Shown one piece after another: positions 15,371 through 24,439 of a DNA stretch of 64,000 bases (within the stretch, counting starts at the first letter, position 1; the number at the start of each line of letters is the position of its first letter). The stretch spans positions 62,001-126,000 of the forward strand of contig DF238762.1 in NCBI GenBank assembly GCA_000708835.1. The letters are read 5' to 3'. Origin of the DNA: Klebsormidium nitens. Taxonomy: Eukaryota; Streptophyta; Klebsormidiophyceae; Klebsormidiales; Klebsormidiaceae. The position numbers and the translations under genes were made by a program. The notes beneath the pieces are model-generated. The model searched no databases and was not told the origin of the DNA. It saw nothing but the letters and a program-made list of their open reading frames with translations.

Positions 15371-15449
15371 CAACTAGTAGGCAACCCTCCCTCTCTGCCT
15401 TATCTTTGAAAAAGAATATAGGGAGAGAAGGAGGGTTGCCTACTAGTTG
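15371..15449. terminator. long hairpin shared by atpE and trnM exon 2
   Basis: Arms 15371-15396 and 15424-15449 pair over 26 bp (20 perfect, then one mismatch in six) with a loop of about 27 bases. The right arm contains the 9-nt 3' exon of trnM (15437-15445), and the left arm repeats it inverted. It likely acts as the 3' end of the convergent atpB-atpE and trnM transcripts. Confidence 0.75.
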
Positions 15450-16088
15450 AGTAGAGCTCACTGTTTGAACTCTCTCATAGGATCCGCACGTGCACCTCTC
15501 GACGCATGCGGCTCGAGCACCGTTGTAGCAAAGTAAGATTGGTATAATTGATTCTTTCTTCATTTTAACAAGGCGCTTGAGCAATTAAGCTCTCTAAATC
15601 TATTATGAAAGCAATATACTTTCAGTTTGCTTGTTACTCGATCCTTTGCCCAACATGAAAGTATTGGGCTTACCCTGTCTTACTGATAACACACACCTTT
15701 GTTCTGGCTAGACTTTGCTCCGGCAGCCTTGCTTTTATAAAACTTTTCAGCTTTCAAAAACATATGGGGGTCATACATTGATCCAATCCTTGTATCCCAG
15801 ACTGCGGGCTTTAGCCCATTAAGATTGACAGCGATCCCTTTGTTCATTACGAAGCAATGATTGTCTAACCACTCCAAAGATTGCTGGATGGCTTTCATTG
15901 AAAGCCATTTCTTCCCGCTTCATACACGGCTCATTACTGTCTGCCGTCCTAGGAATTTTCCACGCTCTGACCCACAAGCGCCGGCTTTATTGACCGGATT
16001 GCTATCAGTAGTTTCAGGTCGCACTTGGATTTGAACCAATGACTCTTGCCTTATGAGAGCAACACTCTAACCACTGAGTTAAGTAGGC
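15437..16088 (-). tRNA. trnM-CAU: elongator tRNA-Met(CAU), split by a group II intron in the T stem
   Basis: Exon 1 (16088-16025, 64 nt) reads from acceptor GCCTACT through anticodon CAT to T arm ATTGG TTCAAAT CCAA. It then stops pairing and continues as GTGCGACC, a canonical group II start. Exon 2 (15445-15437) is TAGTAGGCA, supplying the last T-stem base, the acceptor strand AGTAGGC and the discriminator A. Joined, they give a perfect 73-nt tRNA. Read without splicing, the acceptor stem would not form. Confidence 0.9.
15446..16024 (-). other. group II intron inside trnM-CAU (579 nt)
   Basis: The intron starts GTGCGACCTG, has a 34-nt domain V at 15481-15514 (GAGCCGCATGCG...GGATC), then a domain VI-like stem, and ends in CAAC (consensus AY). 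It sits between tRNA positions 64 and 65. Short open frames inside it (for example 72 codons at 15680-15898, minus) resemble no maturase. Confidence 0.88.
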
Positions 16089-16220
16089 ATATCCTTATGA
16101 TACTTTATTGAAAAAATAGCTTTAATATAAAAAAAGTAAAATACAAGAATGATTGATTGAAACGTCAAACTGGGGATGGTCTTCTAACCCAAAACTTGCA
16201 ATAGATTCATAAATTGTTCA

Positions 16221-16988
16221 ATGATAACAACAGATTGGCATGAAGAACTAAGAGCTCTTACAAAAGCCGGCGCTCATTATGGGCACCCAACAAGCCGATG
16301 GAATCCTAAAATGCACCCTTATATCTTTCGGCAAAAAAAAGGTATCCATGTTATTGATTTGGTCCAAACTGTACGTCTTCTTTCCGAAGCATGTCAATTT
16401 TTAACAGTTGCAGCAAGTAAGGGAAAGCAATTCTTATGGATTGGTACTAAGAAACAAGCTTCAAAAGCTGTCATGGAACATGCTAAAAATGCGAAATGCC
16501 ATTTTGTAAACAAAAAATGGCTCGGTGGAATGCTTACAAATTGGCCAACTGTTCGTAGACGAATTTGGAAACTCCAAGGTCTTGAAGCACGTGAAAGAAA
16601 TGGTTATATGGAGCTTCTTCCTAAAAAAGAAGCCTCAATGAAAAGAAAACAACTGGCTCGTTTACGCAAATATTTGGGAGGAATGCGGCACATGACCCGA
16701 TTACCAGATGTTGTTGTGTTAATCGGTCAAAAAGAAGAAATTACCGCATTGCAAGAGTGTGCCAAACTTGGTATTCCAACTGTATGCATTGTCGATACTG
16801 ATTGTAATCCAGACCTGGCTTATATCCCTATTCCTGCAAATGATGATTCAACAGCGTCGATTGGTTGTATTTCAGAACGGTTAGCTGGAGCAATTCGTAG
16901 GGGATATTTCTTGCGTAATGGAAAAAGAACCCGATCACAAGCTAGGATGAAGCACAATAAGGATCCACTTGTCGAAGTGGCAATATAA
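16221..16988 (+). CDS. rps2: 30S ribosomal protein S2
   Basis: A 255-aa protein with S2 family hallmarks: AGAHYGHPTSRWNPKM near the start, KWLGGMLTNWPTVRRR around residue 97 and IPTVCIVDTDCNPDLAYIPI near residue 190. S2 stabilises the 30S head-body junction. It is followed by atpI about 95 bases downstream, as in the rps2-atpI-atpH-atpF-atpA cluster, except that here atpH-F-A are 26 kb away. Confidence 0.98.
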   Translation: MITTDWHEELRALTKAGAHYGHPTSRWNPKMHPYIFRQKKGIHVIDLVQTVRLLSEACQFLTVAASKGKQFLWIGTKKQASKAVMEHAKNAKCHFVNKKWLGGMLTNWPTVRRRIWKLQGLEARERNGYMELLPKKEASMKRKQLARLRKYLGGMRHMTRLPDVVVLIGQKEEITALQECAKLGIPTVCIVDTDCNPDLAYIPIPANDDSTASIGCISERLAGAIRRGYFLRNGKRTRSQARMKHNKDPLVEVAI

Positions 16989-17083
16989 CAACTATTAACG
17001 CACGTAGATAATACGTTCACATAGCCTGGAGTAGGTAAAGTCCTGCTCTTTTCATTTATTCTTAGCCGACTATAAAACCAACT

Positions 17084-17833
17084 ATGAGTATTTATTCTGG
17101 TCTATTTGTGGCATCACTAACCCCCGCTTTCCAGCTTGCTAGTGTGGAAGTTGGACAACATTGGTATTGGCAGCTTGGGCAGTTCCAAGTTCATGCCCAA
17201 GTTTTGATCACATCTTGGGTTGTTGCTGCGCTTCTTTTAGGATTAGCAGTTTGGGGGACACGTAGCCTTAAAGCTGTGCCACAAGGGGGACAAGGCTTGG
17301 TAGAATACGTACTTGAGTTTATACGTGACTTGACTCGGACTCAGATTGGTGAAGAAGAATATCGACCTTGGGTACCTTTTATTGGCACTTTATTTTTGTT
17401 TATTTTTGTATCAAATTGGTCAGGGGCCCTTGTACCTTGGAAAGTTATTGAATTACCCAATGGAGAGCTTGCCGCTCCCACAAACGATATTAATACTACT
17501 GTGGCTCTTGCATTACTAACTTCTGTGGCTTATTTTTATGCTGGTCTTCATAAAAGAGGTCTAAGCTATTTTGGTAAGTACGTTCAGCCTACCCCTGTGT
17601 TATTACCAATTAATATTCTTGAAGATTTTACTAAACCTCTGTCGTTAAGTTTCCGACTTTTTGGAAACATTCTAGCTGACGAACTTGTCGTTGCTGTACT
17701 TGTTTCATTAGTCCCTCTTGTAGTACCTATTCCAATGATGTTTCTAGGCCTTTTTACTAGTGGCATTCAAGCTCTTATTTTCGCCACACTCGCTGCTGCT
17801 TATATCGGAGAATCAATGGAAGGACATCACTAA
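17084..17833 (+). CDS. atpI: ATP synthase CF0 subunit a (IV)
   Basis: A 249-aa membrane protein, the family length. It forms the proton half-channels of chloroplast ATP synthase. The essential arginine lies in [20 protein letters not shown] near residue 190, and the C-terminus ends with [12 protein letters not shown]. It lies directly after rps2 on the same strand. Confidence 0.98.
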   Translation: MSIYSGLFVASLTPAFQLASVEVGQHWYWQLGQFQVHAQVLITSWVVAALLLGLAVWGTRSLKAVPQGGQGLVEYVLEFIRDLTRTQIGEEEYRPWVPFIGTLFLFIFVSNWSGALVPWKVIELPNGELAAPTNDINTTVALALLTSVAYFYAGLHKRGLSYFGKYVQPTPVLLPINILEDFTKPLSLSFRLFGNILADELVVAVLVSLVPLVVPIPMMFLGLFTSGIQALIFATLAAAYIGESMEGHH

Positions 17834-17877
17834 AGGATAGGACCACTCTTCAAATAAAAAAAATGCTTTAAAGAGGG

Positions 17878-17903
17878 AACGGGGCACTAGTCCCAGTGCC
17901 CCG
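17878..17903 (+). terminator. hairpin after atpI
   Basis: CGGGGCACT and AGTGCCCCG arms with a short loop lie about 45 bases after the atpI stop and just before the opposed psb30. Confidence 0.65.
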
Positions 17904-17930
17904 AGCCCTTGGGATATACTTGTGCTTTTT

Positions 17931-18035
17931 TTATAGGTTGCCCTTTCGTGTCGCCAAAACAGCAATAACTAAGGGGCCTGATAAAACAATTAATGCAAGA
18001 ACAACCAATTGAGCGATGACTTCAAAATTTATCAT
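17931..18035 (-). CDS. psb30: photosystem II protein Psb30 (Ycf12)
   Basis: A 34-aa single-helix protein starting [20 protein letters not shown] and ending ATRKGNL, matching Psb30/Ycf12 throughout. It is a peripheral photosystem II subunit near PsbJ and PsbK. It is convergent with atpI. Confidence 0.95.
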   Translation of the reverse strand: MINFEVIAQLVVLALIVLSGPLVIAVLATRKGNL

Positions 18036-18237
18036 GATTTGCTACACTCCTCTTGCAACAGGTAAAATCTATGGGGTCGAATTGTAAGGACATTTGCTAG
18101 TATACCTATGCACCTATTCTTAGCAAGATAATTATAATAAAAGCGGGTCAAATATTATTACACAGTTTGTACATATATAAGACCTATTTTTTCTCTACAT
18201 AGATAAGTAATATAGGCCAACGCTTTAGCAAAAACTT

Positions 18238-18330
18238 ATGCTCTCTGAATTACAAATTTTTGGTGCACTTCTTGCGGCATTGCCTGTTGGAGCCTTAGCA
18301 CTCGCTTTAGGTAAAGCGCTATACCGCTAA
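18238..18330 (+). CDS. psaM: photosystem I subunit XII, PsaM
   Basis: A 30-aa protein (MLSELQIFGALLAALPVGAL, then ALALGKALYR) with the LGK.LY ending of PsaM. It is a one-helix photosystem I subunit near the trimer or monomer edge. psaM is kept in algae and early land plants but lost in flowering plants. Confidence 0.9.
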   Translation: MLSELQIFGALLAALPVGALALALGKALYR

Positions 18331-18395
18331 ACAACAAATTTGCCACCAGCCCCAAAAAGCCCCCCAATTGTGGTATAGTGGGGCTGGGAGGCTGA

Positions 18396-18483
18396 GGAGA
18401 GGTGGCTGAGTGGCCGATAGCGATAGATTGCTAATCTGTTGTACGCCCTAGGTGTACCGAGGGTTCGAATCCCTCCCTCTCCA
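18396..18483 (+). tRNA. trnS-GCU: tRNA-Ser(GCU)
   Basis: An 88-nt class II tRNA with acceptor GGAGAGG/CCTCTCC, a long variable arm and anticodon GCT in loop TTGCTAA. Confidence 0.95.
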
Positions 18484-18506
18484 TTTTTTGAAAGAGTTGT
18501 ATATTA

Positions 18507-18629
<123 letters not shown>

Positions 18630-18762
18630 TCATATATGGTGAGAGCCGTGGAATCCACGTCGTATGGGAGCCAGACTCCTCCGCCAGCGCTATTCTACAC
18701 TATAGCGTATTCTCAAAAAAAAGTTTTCACTGTTCTTTCTCAAGAAAAATTCACGTAAGCAC

Positions 18763-18846
18763 TGGAGAAAGAGGGATTCGAACCCCCGTTAGTAAAACTA
18801 AAACGATTTTCGAAACCGTCGCAATTGACCACTCTGCCATTTCTCC
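18763..18846 (-). tRNA. trnS-CGA: tRNA-Ser(CGA)
   Basis: A class II tRNA on the minus strand with acceptor GGAGAAA/TTTCTCC, an anticodon stem of ACGGT/ATCGT and loop TTCGAAA, giving anticodon CGA (UCG codons). Land-plant plastids normally have only GCU, GGA and UGA serine tRNAs, so this fourth isoacceptor is noteworthy. Confidence 0.9.
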
Positions 18847-18855
18847 TATGTATTT

Positions 18856-18884
18856 TTATGGGCCTGCAACCAATGGCAGGCCCC
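18856..18884 (-). terminator. hairpin after psbK
   Basis: GGGCCTGC and GCAGGCCC arms lie between the psbK stop and trnS-CGA on the minus strand. Confidence 0.6.
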
Positions 18885-18898
18885 GCTATCCCGCCTAG

Positions 18899-19084
18899 CT
18901 AGCGGAAGCTAACAGAGGCTTGCCACACAAAAGCTAGCAACAAGAAAAGAACAGGAATGACTGGTAAAACATCTACAATAGGATCAAAAATAGCATAGGC
19001 TTCTGGTAGCTTGCCTAGAAAGAGAATTGCTTCTCCAGTTGGGCGGGCCAAGATGCTACAGAAGATTGAAATAAGAGTTGGCAT
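18899..19084 (-). CDS. psbK: photosystem II protein K
   Basis: A 61-aa precursor. The mature part begins near [20 protein letters not shown] and continues with [17 protein letters not shown], a single membrane helix identical in layout to PsbK. The first 20 or so residues are the cleaved leader. psbI, the usual neighbour of psbK, is not seen beside it. Confidence 0.96.
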   Translation of the reverse strand: MPTLISIFCSILARPTGEAILFLGKLPEAYAIFDPIVDVLPVIPVLFLLLAFVWQASVSFR

Positions 19085-19235
19085 GAGGCATCCTCCAAGT
19101 CTAGGATCAGCTCCTGGTGAGAGCTATTGAGTTCTACTGTATTCAAATAAGCTAAGAGTTTCTCACCAGTGGCTTCTTTATGGTACACCAGCCTACCCTA
19201 AGTAGAAAAGCAATCTTATGTTTAACGATGCTTAC

Positions 19236-19264
19236 TTGACAGAGTCTAACCCTTAAGGTAGCAT
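19236..19264 (+). promoter_or_regulatory. possible promoter for trnQ
   Basis: A perfect TTGACA (19236-19241) is followed after 17 bases by TAGCAT (19259-19264), about 55 bases before trnQ. The -10 box is weak. Confidence 0.4.
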
Positions 19265-19318
19265 ATAAATACTCAAAACCTAGTACATCTGATAGCTTTA
19301 ACATTTTGTTTAAAAACA

Positions 19319-19390
19319 TGGGGCGTGGCCAAGTGGCAAGGCAGCGGGTTTTGGCTCCGCTATTCGGAGGTTCGAGTCCTTCCGCCCCAG
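19319..19390 (+). tRNA. trnQ-UUG: tRNA-Gln(UUG)
   Basis: A 72-nt tRNA with acceptor TGGGGCG/CGCCCCA and anticodon TTG in loop TTTTGGC. It lies near psbK on the opposite strand, a conserved pairing. Confidence 0.95.
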
Positions 19391-19936
19391 GCTCATACTC
19401 TTAGTCTGAGCGTTAGGCTTGTTGATCTTTGTAAAATATATAGATATAATTCAGTTTTGAAATTTTTAGAAGAAAACTTTTAGAAGAGTTGATTGACTGT
19501 CCGATTCAATTGTTTTTTAGTATCATAAGTTCATTGGATCTGCTAACATTAACCGATGAGAGGTCGAAGTTTGTTTCAATAAAAAAGCAAGTTTGACTAT
19601 AAAATATAGGAAGTTCCTTTTTTTATTTATATAGATTTTAGGATAAACTTGAGAGCTTCATTAACTTTTGTTTTATAAAGTATAGGGTTTTTTCTTTTCT
19701 GGGAATTGAATTTTAGTTTTGGAATAAAATTTTTTTAAAGTGTTTAGATTTTTTTTAATAAAAAAGTTTGTTTTCAGGTCTTATTCATTGGAATATTACT
19801 TTCGTTTAGGTTTGTTTCGCTTTTGTAGCAAACAAAGTTTATATTCCTCTTCATTTGGAGCCTTATGAGGTTAATTTCTCACGTTAGGTTCTTAAGCTAC
19901 TTAGGTCACAGTTCAAAAAACGGCCAAGTTTCTATC
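19391..19936 (+). other. 3' half of the split rps12 group II intron, with spacer
   Basis: About 545 AT-rich bases end with a domain V (19858-19892, GAGCCTTATGAG...GGTTC), then a weak domain VI and CTATC just before the rps12 codons. No rps12 5' exon is upstream, so this is the 3' partner of the intron half that follows exon 1 near 2990. Confidence 0.75.
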
Positions 19937-20194
19937 ACAACTACGCCTAAAAAACCAAATTCTGCCCTCCGTAAGGTGGCAAGAGTTCGCTTAAGTTCAA
20001 AATTTGAAGTCACTGCATATATACCAGGAATTGCACACACTCTGCAAGAACATTCGGTAGTGCTAGTCAGAGGAGGGCGAGTAAAAGATCTTCCTGGAGT
20101 GCGATATCACATCGTTCGTGGCGCTCTTGACACTGCTGCAGTAAGAGATCGCCAGAGAGCCCGCTCGAAATATGGGGTTAAGCGACCTAAGTAA
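19937..20194 (+). CDS. rps12: 30S ribosomal protein S12, trans-spliced 3' exon
   Basis: This exon encodes 85 residues from [20 protein letters not shown] to KYGVKRPK, covering S12 residues 39-123. The open frame extends 24 codons upstream, but that part is intron, not S12. The second intron found inside the rps12 3' part of many land plants is absent. rps7 follows about 100 bases later and then ndhB, the land-plant order rps12-rps7-ndhB. Confidence 0.95.
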   Translation, partial: TTTPKKPNSALRKVARVRLSSKFEVTAYIPGIAHTLQEHSVVLVRGGRVKDLPGVRYHIVRGALDTAAVRDRQRARSKYGVKRPK

Positions 20195-20292
20195 AAAACC
20201 ACTAAGCTTGATCTATTCAACTAACGTACCCAATAACAGACTATGGCCCTTCTCTAACTCAAGCAAGGGCTCTTGTAAAATAAGGATTGTAT

Positions 20293-20763
20293 ATGTCTCG
20301 TCGCAAGCGTGCTGCTAAGCGTCCACTAAGGCAAGAAATTGTGTATCGAAGTCGATTGGCTTCTATGATTGTAAGCCGTATTCTTAAGAATGGAAAAAAA
20401 TCTTTAGCTTCACGTCTTTTCTATCAAGCAATGGGAAAGGTTAGGGTAAAGGTTAAAAAAGATCCCTTGTCAATACTCAATCAAGCTGTTTTGCATACAA
20501 CTCCCCGAGTTGTATTGAAAGCTCGCCGCATTGGAGGATCAACTTACCAAGTCCCTTTGCAAGTCAATCCGGAGAGAGGCCATGCTCTTGCGATTCGATG
20601 GCTATTAAATGCTTCTCGCAAGCGTCCAGGACGGGACATGGGTTCCAAGTTAGCGAATGAAATTTTAGATGCTTCAAAACGAATTGGAAATGCAATTCGC
20701 AAAAGAGAGGAAGTTCACAGGATGGCAGAAGCAAATAAAGCGTATGCCCATTTACGTTTTTAA
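20293..20763 (+). CDS. rps7: 30S ribosomal protein S7
   Basis: A 156-aa protein starting MSRRKRAAKRPLRQEIVYRS with an internal GGSTYQVPLQVNPERGHALA motif and the C-terminal helix HRMAEANKAYAHLRF. S7 organises the 3' domain of 16S rRNA. An alternative start two codons upstream exists; the MSRR start is the family form. Confidence 0.97.
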   Translation: MSRRKRAAKRPLRQEIVYRSRLASMIVSRILKNGKKSLASRLFYQAMGKVRVKVKKDPLSILNQAVLHTTPRVVLKARRIGGSTYQVPLQVNPERGHALAIRWLLNASRKRPGRDMGSKLANEILDASKRIGNAIRKREEVHRMAEANKAYAHLRF

Positions 20764-20818
20764 GTTGCTAGGACAAAATAGGGCTTGACTCAATCTTAAG
20801 CGAAGGAAGGAGAATTCC

Positions 20819-22327
20819 ATGCTACAGTTTGCCCCGATTGTGCCTGAAGCAATCTTAACAATTTCGTTAATATGTGTCTGTTTTGCTGACCTTTTTCAAA
20901 CAAAGAAAGTTTTTTATAAAAAAGGATGGGAGACAATTTGGATTGCTGCTTTAGGCCTTTTATTATCAATCATTGCTCTTGTGTGGCGATTGCCTCAGCC
21001 TCCGAGTTTAATACTTGGAGGGGCTTTTGCTGAAGATAGTTTGGGAATTGCTTTTCGTCTCATAATTGCAATGGGTTCTTTCATATGTATTTTCTTATGC
21101 TTAGATTATTTTCAAATGGGAGGTACACCTGCCGCAGAATTCACAATTTTTGTGTTGGCCTCAACTATAGGCGGTATGCTTTTATCAGGATCAAATGATC
21201 TTGTACTTGCTTTTGTAGCATTTGAATGTTTAAGTTTAAATTCTTACTTACTCGCAGGGTACACGAGAAAAGACCTTCGCTCACAAGAATCGGCTGCAAA
21301 ATATTTAATTCTTGGAAGTGCGAGTTCGTGTGCTCTTGCTTATGGATTTTCATGGCTTTATGGGCTTGGAGGAGGAAGCACAAGTTTTCAAGAGATAGGC
21401 TTTGCTTTGAACCAATATCCGTCAGTTCCTTTTGCGACTTGGATTGCTTTTTTACTCGTGTTTTTTGGAATAGGTTTCAAATTATCTGCAGCTCCTTTTC
21501 ATCAATGGGCACCTGATGTATACGAAGGATCTCCTACCCCTAGTGCTGCTTTCTTATCTGTAAGCTCAAAGGCTGCAGGCCTAGCTATTGCAGCAAGACT
21601 TTTATGGGTTGTGTTTTCGTCTTTACAACCTCAGGCAGGGCAAATAGTGCAATTACTAGCTATACTTAGCATGTTAGTAGGCAATCTTATAGCTGCATCC
21701 CAATCCCATATGAAAAGGATGCTTGCATATTCTTCTATTGGCCAAATTGGATATTTGTTACTTGCTTTGTCTCTTGAGCATGGTCAAGGACAAAGCAGTT
21801 TGATGCTTTATCTTGGCACTTACGTTTTTATGAATATGGGTGCCTTTGCTTGTACAATTTTACTTAGTTTACAAATAGGCACTGACTCAATTCGAAGTTA
21901 TGCAGGTCTTTTTCAAACAAAACCGTGGATTTGTGGTTGTTTAAGCCTTTGCCTTCTCTCTCTGGCAGGTTTACCCCCTTTAGTTGGATTTTTTGGCAAA
22001 ACCTATCTTTTTTGGGCTGCATGGCAAGGACAACTTTATATTCCTACAATAATAGGAGTGTTCACTAGCGCTTTATCTCTTTATTATTATCTTCGCGTAA
22101 TACGAATTATGTTTACAAGAGAAGCTAAAGGGACCTTAAGTTGGCAACAAATTGCTCTACCTGCACACAAAGAAATAAGTTTTTCTTTAGAAAAAAAAGA
22201 CACACCACCCTTGCTAACTCTGACTCTTGTGTTGTGTGCGAGTACTGTTAGTCTTTTTAGTTTCGTAATTGGTCCACTCACAAGTATTGTTAACGACTTA
22301 TCATTCTTTTATAATGACGGGTTCTAA
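20819..22327 (+). CDS. ndhB: NAD(P)H-plastoquinone oxidoreductase subunit 2, NdhB
   Basis: A 502-aa protein with about 14 membrane helices of the antiporter-like proton-pumping family. Diagnostic segments include SSKAAGLAIAARLLW near residue 244 and MKRMLAYSSIGQIGYLLLAL near residue 300. It belongs to the chloroplast NDH-1 complex of cyclic electron flow. The frame is uninterrupted, whereas land-plant ndhB carries a group II intron. An AAGGAAGGAGAA ribosome-binding stretch precedes the ATG. Confidence 0.98.
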   Translation: MLQFAPIVPEAILTISLICVCFADLFQTKKVFYKKGWETIWIAALGLLLSIIALVWRLPQPPSLILGGAFAEDSLGIAFRLIIAMGSFICIFLCLDYFQMGGTPAAEFTIFVLASTIGGMLLSGSNDLVLAFVAFECLSLNSYLLAGYTRKDLRSQESAAKYLILGSASSCALAYGFSWLYGLGGGSTSFQEIGFALNQYPSVPFATWIAFLLVFFGIGFKLSAAPFHQWAPDVYEGSPTPSAAFLSVSSKAAGLAIAARLLWVVFSSLQPQAGQIVQLLAILSMLVGNLIAASQSHMKRMLAYSSIGQIGYLLLALSLEHGQGQSSLMLYLGTYVFMNMGAFACTILLSLQIGTDSIRSYAGLFQTKPWICGCLSLCLLSLAGLPPLVGFFGKTYLFWAAWQGQLYIPTIIGVFTSALSLYYYLRVIRIMFTREAKGTLSWQQIALPAHKEISFSLEKKDTPPLLTLTLVLCASTVSLFSFVIGPLTSIVNDLSFFYNDGF

Positions 22328-22713
22328 AAAAACGTTATCATATGAATAGTAAAAAAATTTGTTTTTTTGAGAGAATGTTTGAAAAATTGTGATTTTTTAA
22401 ACGATACAGAAAAATTTAAGCTAAAAGATTAAGTTTTGCTCATGAGCTGGAAATGAGGCAAAGTTGAGATGGTAAAGCTTTGTTTTGCTTTCCATTTCTA
22501 CTCTGTTTCCAGCTCTTTGTTTTCATTTCCAATTGTTTAAAAAAATGTCTAACTTAAAAACAATAATAGTTAAAGACGATTAAAAAAAAATAAAAATTAC
22601 TAATGCGCAATTGTACAATAGCTTAGTTTTTTATTAATGAAAATATTTTATTAGTTTTGATTTGAAAAGATTATTTTTGTTTTAAAATACGTAAAAGATT
22701 TTGTATTTGAATT
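22328..22713. other. AT-rich spacer with an ndhB 3' inverted repeat
   Basis: An imperfect inverted repeat (GAGCTGGAAA near 22445 with TTTCCAGCTC near 22512, and AAAGC-type inner pairs) could form the ndhB transcript end. The remaining 200 or so bases are A/T-rich with no gene that I can support. Confidence 0.45.
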
Positions 22714-22797
22714 TGCCGCTGGCCGGACTCGAACCGGCACGGATGTTCTCCTCAGGCCCCTCATGCCTGCGTGTCTACCAAGTTCCACCACAGCGGC
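22714..22797 (-). tRNA. trnL-GAG: tRNA-Leu(GAG)
   Basis: A class II tRNA with acceptor GCCGCTG/CAGCGGC and an anticodon stem CAGGC/GCCTG around loop ATGAGGG, giving anticodon GAG for CUU/CUC. It is retained in several algae; most land plants use UAG instead. Confidence 0.92.
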
Positions 22798-22858
22798 GGT
22801 TTTTAAGAATCAAATAAGTTCAATTTCAATTTATATGAAAATATCTTTATAAATCTGT

Positions 22859-22877
22859 TCGGGGGACGTAGCCCCCG
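22859..22877 (-). terminator. hairpin after psbM
   Basis: GGGGG-ACGTAG-CCCCC forms a short GC hairpin downstream of the psbM stop on the minus strand. Confidence 0.5.
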
Positions 22878-22913
22878 TCGTTTTAAAAAATGAAACTTTT
22901 CAATTTACTTTGG

Positions 22914-23018
22914 TTATCCTTCCTGGCTTGCAGTTTGAACATATAAAATCAAAAGAAAAGCAGTAGGAATAAGTATAAACAGTGCAGTAGCAATGAAAGC
23001 CAAGATATTCACTTCCAT
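22914..23018 (-). CDS. psbM: photosystem II protein M
   Basis: A 34-aa single-helix protein, [20 protein letters not shown] followed by [14 protein letters not shown], typical of PsbM at the photosystem II dimer interface. The next gene downstream on its strand is trnL-GAG. Confidence 0.97.
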
Positions 23019-23241
23019 GGTTCAATGGCTCCGATAGTGATAAAGTGGGCCTGCCCAATGAGGCCTCTTTAAGAAGCAAGCTCTTACATAAGCTTGTGGC
23101 TCATTTGAAATGAGGAGCTTTGGACCCAGGCCTGCTCCTATGCAGAGAAGCAGGGGGCATTCTATCACATCTTATACTTGAAACTTCCTATTGTAATCTG
23201 TCAAAATCTATTTCATTTGTATTAATGCATATGCTTTATTT

Positions 23242-23321
23242 TGCCTTGGAGAGGAATCGAACCTCCACGCCTGAGGCACCAGATTTTGAGTCTAGCGTGT
23301 CTACCATTTCACCACCAAGGC
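23242..23321 (-). tRNA. trnL-CAA: tRNA-Leu(CAA)
   Basis: An 80-nt class II tRNA with acceptor GCCTTGG/CCAAGGC and anticodon CAA in loop CTCAAAA. Confidence 0.95.
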
Positions 23322-23379
23322 AATCATATCAATATCATAACGCTATTATTATTATCCTTACTTGTTACTAAACAATTTT

Positions 23380-23892
<513 letters not shown>

Positions 23893-24201
23893 TTATGTTA
23901 AGTATTTTCAAAGGGCAATTCACTAACCTTTACTAAATCTTTTTAAGTTGAAACAAACCATTTCTATTTTACAAGCCTGGCAAGCTAACAACAAGCAAGT
24001 AGGTACAAGTTAAAAGGGGAGTATACGGCAAAAACTTTATCCTTTTGGATTGAAAAAAGAAAAGGTTAAGATAATATTGGGGCTTAGCAAGCTTTGAAAC
24101 CAACTAAAGCGCGCACCGTGCGAGAACAAATGGTGGCAGCACAGCAAGATCGCTGAAGTAGGAAGCATGGTAGCTAGCCCCACTTGCTCTTTGAATTTTG
24201 T

Positions 24202-24273
24202 AGGCGGCACCCAGATTCGAACTGGGGAATAAAGGATTTGCAATCCATTGCCTTACCACTTGACGATGCCGCC
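24202..24273 (-). tRNA. trnC-GCA: tRNA-Cys(GCA)
   Basis: A 72-nt tRNA with acceptor GGCGGCA/TGCCGCC and anticodon GCA in loop TTGCAAA. It lies upstream of rpoB on the opposite strand. Confidence 0.95.
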
Positions 24274-24439
24274 TTTGTTTAAAGAGTATACACGAAAAAG
24301 CCGAGTTGAGTTTATAACAGAAAAAAAAATAAGATGAATTATTCAAAAATTGAATATTTAAACTATTAACAAAATAATAAAAATGAATCAGTTTTTGAAT
24401 TTCTTTTTTATAACATAAGATTTATTTGTTTAATGCACC

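Noticed and set aside
15680-15898. 72-codon minus-strand frame inside the trnM intron, considered as a maturase remnant
   Set aside because: No reverse transcriptase or maturase X-domain motif can be seen and the length is far too short.
16025-16088. trnM as a pseudogene with a broken acceptor stem
   Set aside because: The apparent break coincides exactly with a GTGCG intron start, and the missing nine bases follow a domain V/VI downstream, so splicing explains it.
18640-18672. GAGCCGTGG...CCACG hairpin after trnS-GCU resembling an intron domain V
   Set aside because: The 3' strand lacks the CGGTTC-type complement and no domain VI or interrupted gene is nearby; it is at most an intron remnant.
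23120-23371. 83-aa plus-strand frame over trnL-CAA
   Set aside because: It is the antisense shadow of the tRNA gene plus spacer, with no protein-like conservation.
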